Shown here in pieces: positions 62,294-64,000 of a stretch of DNA of 64,000 nt. Every line of letters begins with the position of its first letter. The first letter of the stretch is position 1. Source of the DNA: an uncultured Bacteroidales bacterium (GTDB taxonomy: Bacteria > Bacteroidota > Bacteroidia > Bacteroidales > UBA932); the NCBI GenBank assembly GCA_947302175.1, contig CAMYVB010000007.1, forward strand, positions 1 to 64,000, given 5' to 3'. The notes under the pieces are model-generated. The model had not been told where the DNA came from, did no database searches, and saw only the letters and a program-made list of their open reading frames with translations. Made by a program: the position numbers and the translations under genes.

Positions 62294-63853
62294 ATGAGCA
62301 AGACAAAAAAAGGCGTGATGACCGACCTTGTGCGCTCCCTCAGGGACAAGCTCAAGGAAGCCGTCGTTTCGGTGCTCCCGGTGTGCGCGCTGATACTTAT
62401 CCTGTGCCTGACCCCCCTTGTCAACATACCCTACCACGACCTTGCCGTTTTCGGCGGAGCCATGATTTTACTGGTCCTCGGCATAGGTCTTTTCAATATG
62501 GGCGCAGACATGGCTATGTCCCCCATGGGGCAGTATATTGGCGAGGGTCTGGTGAAATCCAAGAAACTGGGCATACTCCTTACCGTTTCGTTCGTAATGG
62601 GCCTTTTCATTACCGTGGCCGAACCTGACCTGACGGTACTTGCAGACCAGGTGGGCACTGTCATGAACGGATGGGTACTCATTATATCTGTAGGCGTAGG
62701 CGTGGGCCTCTTCCTTCTCATCGCTGTCATAAAGATAGTCTTCCACATTGACCTCACGGCCATCCTGATGTATTTCTACCTCCTGATGTTCTGCCTTGCC
62801 GCCCTGCTTCTGGAAAGCGGCAGAGGGGCCTTCCTCCCTCTGTCCTTCGACTCCGGCGGCGTCACGACAGGCCCCATCACGGTGCCTTTCATCATGGCCC
62901 TCGGCGTGGGCATAGCATTGACCGTGGGTGGCAGGAATGCAAGCGAAAACAGTTTCGGCCTCATCGCGCTCTGCTCGGCCGGTCCCATAATAGCCGTAAT
63001 GATACTGTCCCTCTCGGCCAGCGGAGAAATGACCTATGCAGTTCCCGACTATTCGATGGAGACCGTCCTCGACGAAGGTGCCTTCGACCTTCTCGTAGAT
63101 AAGATGATTGAGGTGTCAAGGTCACTCATATTCATCGTGGCTTTCTTCTCGATACTCCAGTTCATCATCCTGAGGCTCCCCTTTAACAAGCTTATTCAGA
63201 TTCTCCTCGGGATAGTGCACACATTTGTGGGCCTCGTGCTTTTCCTTGCCGCAGTCGCCATGGCTTTCATGCCCATAGGTTTCGACATAGGAATGCAACT
63301 GGGCGACGGCCATCCCGCCTATCTGATAGCCTTTGCCTTCATAGTTGGCATGGTGGTCGTGCTCGCCGAACCGGCTGTCCATGTCCTTAACAACCAGGTC
63401 GAGGACATCACTGGCGGAGAAGTGTCTAAAAAACAGATGATGACCGCCCTTTCCATAGGCGTGGGTCTCTCCATAGGACTGTCCGTCCTAAGGGCATACA
63501 TAGGTTTTTCGCTTCTTTACTACCTTGTCCCCGGCTATCTCGTTTCCCTCGGGCTTTCCATTTTCGTTCCGAAGATTTATACCGCAATCGCATTCGACTC
63601 GGGCGGCGTTGCCAGCGGTCCCCTGACTTCGAGTTTCATCCTCCCCATGGTAATAGGCGCGTGCGTTGCGATGAGGGGTGAAGGAGCTGTGATGGATTTT
63701 GCTCTCGGCGTCGTTGCGATGGTAGCGCTGACCCCGCTTATCACCATCCAGGCCCTGGGTTTCAAATCCGTCCTGAGTGTCCACAGGCGCGACAGTATTG
63801 CCCTGAAGCGCATACTCTCCGCCTCTGACGACCAGATTATTTACTTCGACTAA
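62294..63853 (+). CDS. DUF1538 membrane transporter-like protein
   Basis: A 519-residue integral membrane protein with about 14 hydrophobic segments. It is an internal duplication: the first half contains VAEPDLTVLADQV and FDSGGVTTGPITVPF, and the second half LAEPAVHVLNNQVE and FDSGGVASGPLTSSF at matching positions. These are hallmarks of DUF1538 proteins, putative transporters of unknown substrate that are often encoded with PII-like regulators. The first ATG gives MSKTKKGVMTDLV; a second ATG at 62318 is possible if the transcript starts just downstream of the promoter box. A PII-like gene follows after 3 bases. Confidence 0.88.
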   Translation: MSKTKKGVMTDLVRSLRDKLKEAVVSVLPVCALILILCLTPLVNIPYHDLAVFGGAMILLVLGIGLFNMGADMAMSPMGQYIGEGLVKSKKLGILLTVSFVMGLFITVAEPDLTVLADQVGTVMNGWVLIISVGVGVGLFLLIAVIKIVFHIDLTAILMYFYLLMFCLAALLLESGRGAFLPLSFDSGGVTTGPITVPFIMALGVGIALTVGGRNASENSFGLIALCSAGPIIAVMILSLSASGEMTYAVPDYSMETVLDEGAFDLLVDKMIEVSRSLIFIVAFFSILQFIILRLPFNKLIQILLGIVHTFVGLVLFLAAVAMAFMPIGFDIGMQLGDGHPAYLIAFAFIVGMVVVLAEPAVHVLNNQVEDITGGEVSKKQMMTALSIGVGLSIGLSVLRAYIGFSLLYYLVPGYLVSLGLSIFVPKIYTAIAFDSGGVASGPLTSSFILPMVIGACVAMRGEGAVMDFALGVVAMVALTPLITIQALGFKSVLSVHRRDSIALKRILSASDDQIIYFD

Positions 63854-63856
63854 AAC

Positions 63857-64000
63857 ATGGCAGAGACAAAAAACACAGCGCCGATGAAGCTGAAAGTCCT
63901 TTTCGTCATCGTCCATGACGACAAGGCCGACTTCTATTCCAGCGTCATACAGTCCCATCAGGTCAACATTCAGCTCAGAATGCCCGCCCAAGGGACTACC
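63857..64000 (+). CDS. PII-like signalling protein (cut by window end)
   Basis: The first 48 codons of a gene that continues beyond the window. After a short tail, MKLKVLFVIVHDDKADFYSS resembles the first beta strand and helix of PII-fold proteins, and QLRMPAQGTT matches the following strand and the G-T turn seen in PII-like relatives (usually GRGTA). PII proteins bind ATP/ADP and small effectors and gate a partner transporter. Its place directly behind DUF1538 suggests it regulates that membrane protein. Assignment rests on a third of the chain, so it is tentative. Confidence 0.65.
   Translation, partial: MAETKNTAPMKLKVLFVIVHDDKADFYSSVIQSHQVNIQLRMPAQGTT

Overview
The window is chromosomal DNA of a GC-rich member of the Bacteroidota, most likely order Bacteroidales. 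The evidence is a SusC/SusD-type glycan locus, a MoxR/Bat (aerotolerance) operon, lipoproteins of Bacteroidota type, promoters of the TTTG-N19-TAnnTTTG kind, and an absence of clear Shine-Dalgarno sequences. The strong preference for G/C at third codon positions would fit Rikenellaceae/Alistipes-like or uncultured high-GC Bacteroidales, but no marker here fixes the genus. Coding density is very high: no gap exceeds about 225 bases, and I see no tRNA, rRNA, CRISPR array or complete insertion sequence.

Layout. 1-5614 (minus): the moxR / DUF58 / membrane protein / batA / batB operon, with batB fused in frame to a batC-like TPR protein that runs off the window start. 5637-10953: housekeeping genes truA, recJ, lysS and an rRNA 2'-O-methyltransferase of the SpoU family. 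11048-13573: a large outer-membrane barrel protein. 13711-28455: an alpha-glucan utilisation locus (MFS sugar transporter, SusC, SusD, SusE-like, SusF-like, two GH13 amylases) with a GH53 endo-galactanase, followed by a GH2 beta-galactosidase on the other strand. 31164-36886: mixed genes (membrane protein, GT4 glycosyltransferase, CE1-like esterase, glutamate formimidoyltransferase, small outer-membrane protein, lipoprotein). 36932-50000: upp, GH3, GH92, uvrB, a glucosaminidase with LysM, mltG, a short RelA/SpoT homologue and a FucP-like transporter. 49716-58772: GDPD, thioredoxin-like protein, lipoprotein plus DUF5723, pncB, corA, rpsA, rnz. 58776-64000: DUF6786 lipoprotein, fba, gmk, nadD, and a DUF1538 membrane protein followed by a PII-like gene cut by the window end.

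The most unusual feature is a 76-bp palindromic DNA element present as two identical copies in opposite orientation. It lies inside, and is translated as part of, two conserved RNA-modification genes: truA (6285-6364) and the SpoU methyltransferase (10247-10330). Both copies are read in the same phase relative to their inverted ends, and five of the six frames of the element are stop-free. A shortened 31-bp derivative lies next to the second copy. This resembles the Rickettsia palindromic elements that colonise coding sequence, and I know of no description of such a family in Bacteroidales, although I could not search for one.

Other points of note are genes whose -7 promoter box ends 6-7 nt before the start codon (truA, gmk, DUF1538, perhaps the glucosaminidase gene), an RSH protein with a degenerate hydrolase motif and no ACT domain, an A-B-A-B SusF-like protein, and a terminator-like hairpin immediately before upp.
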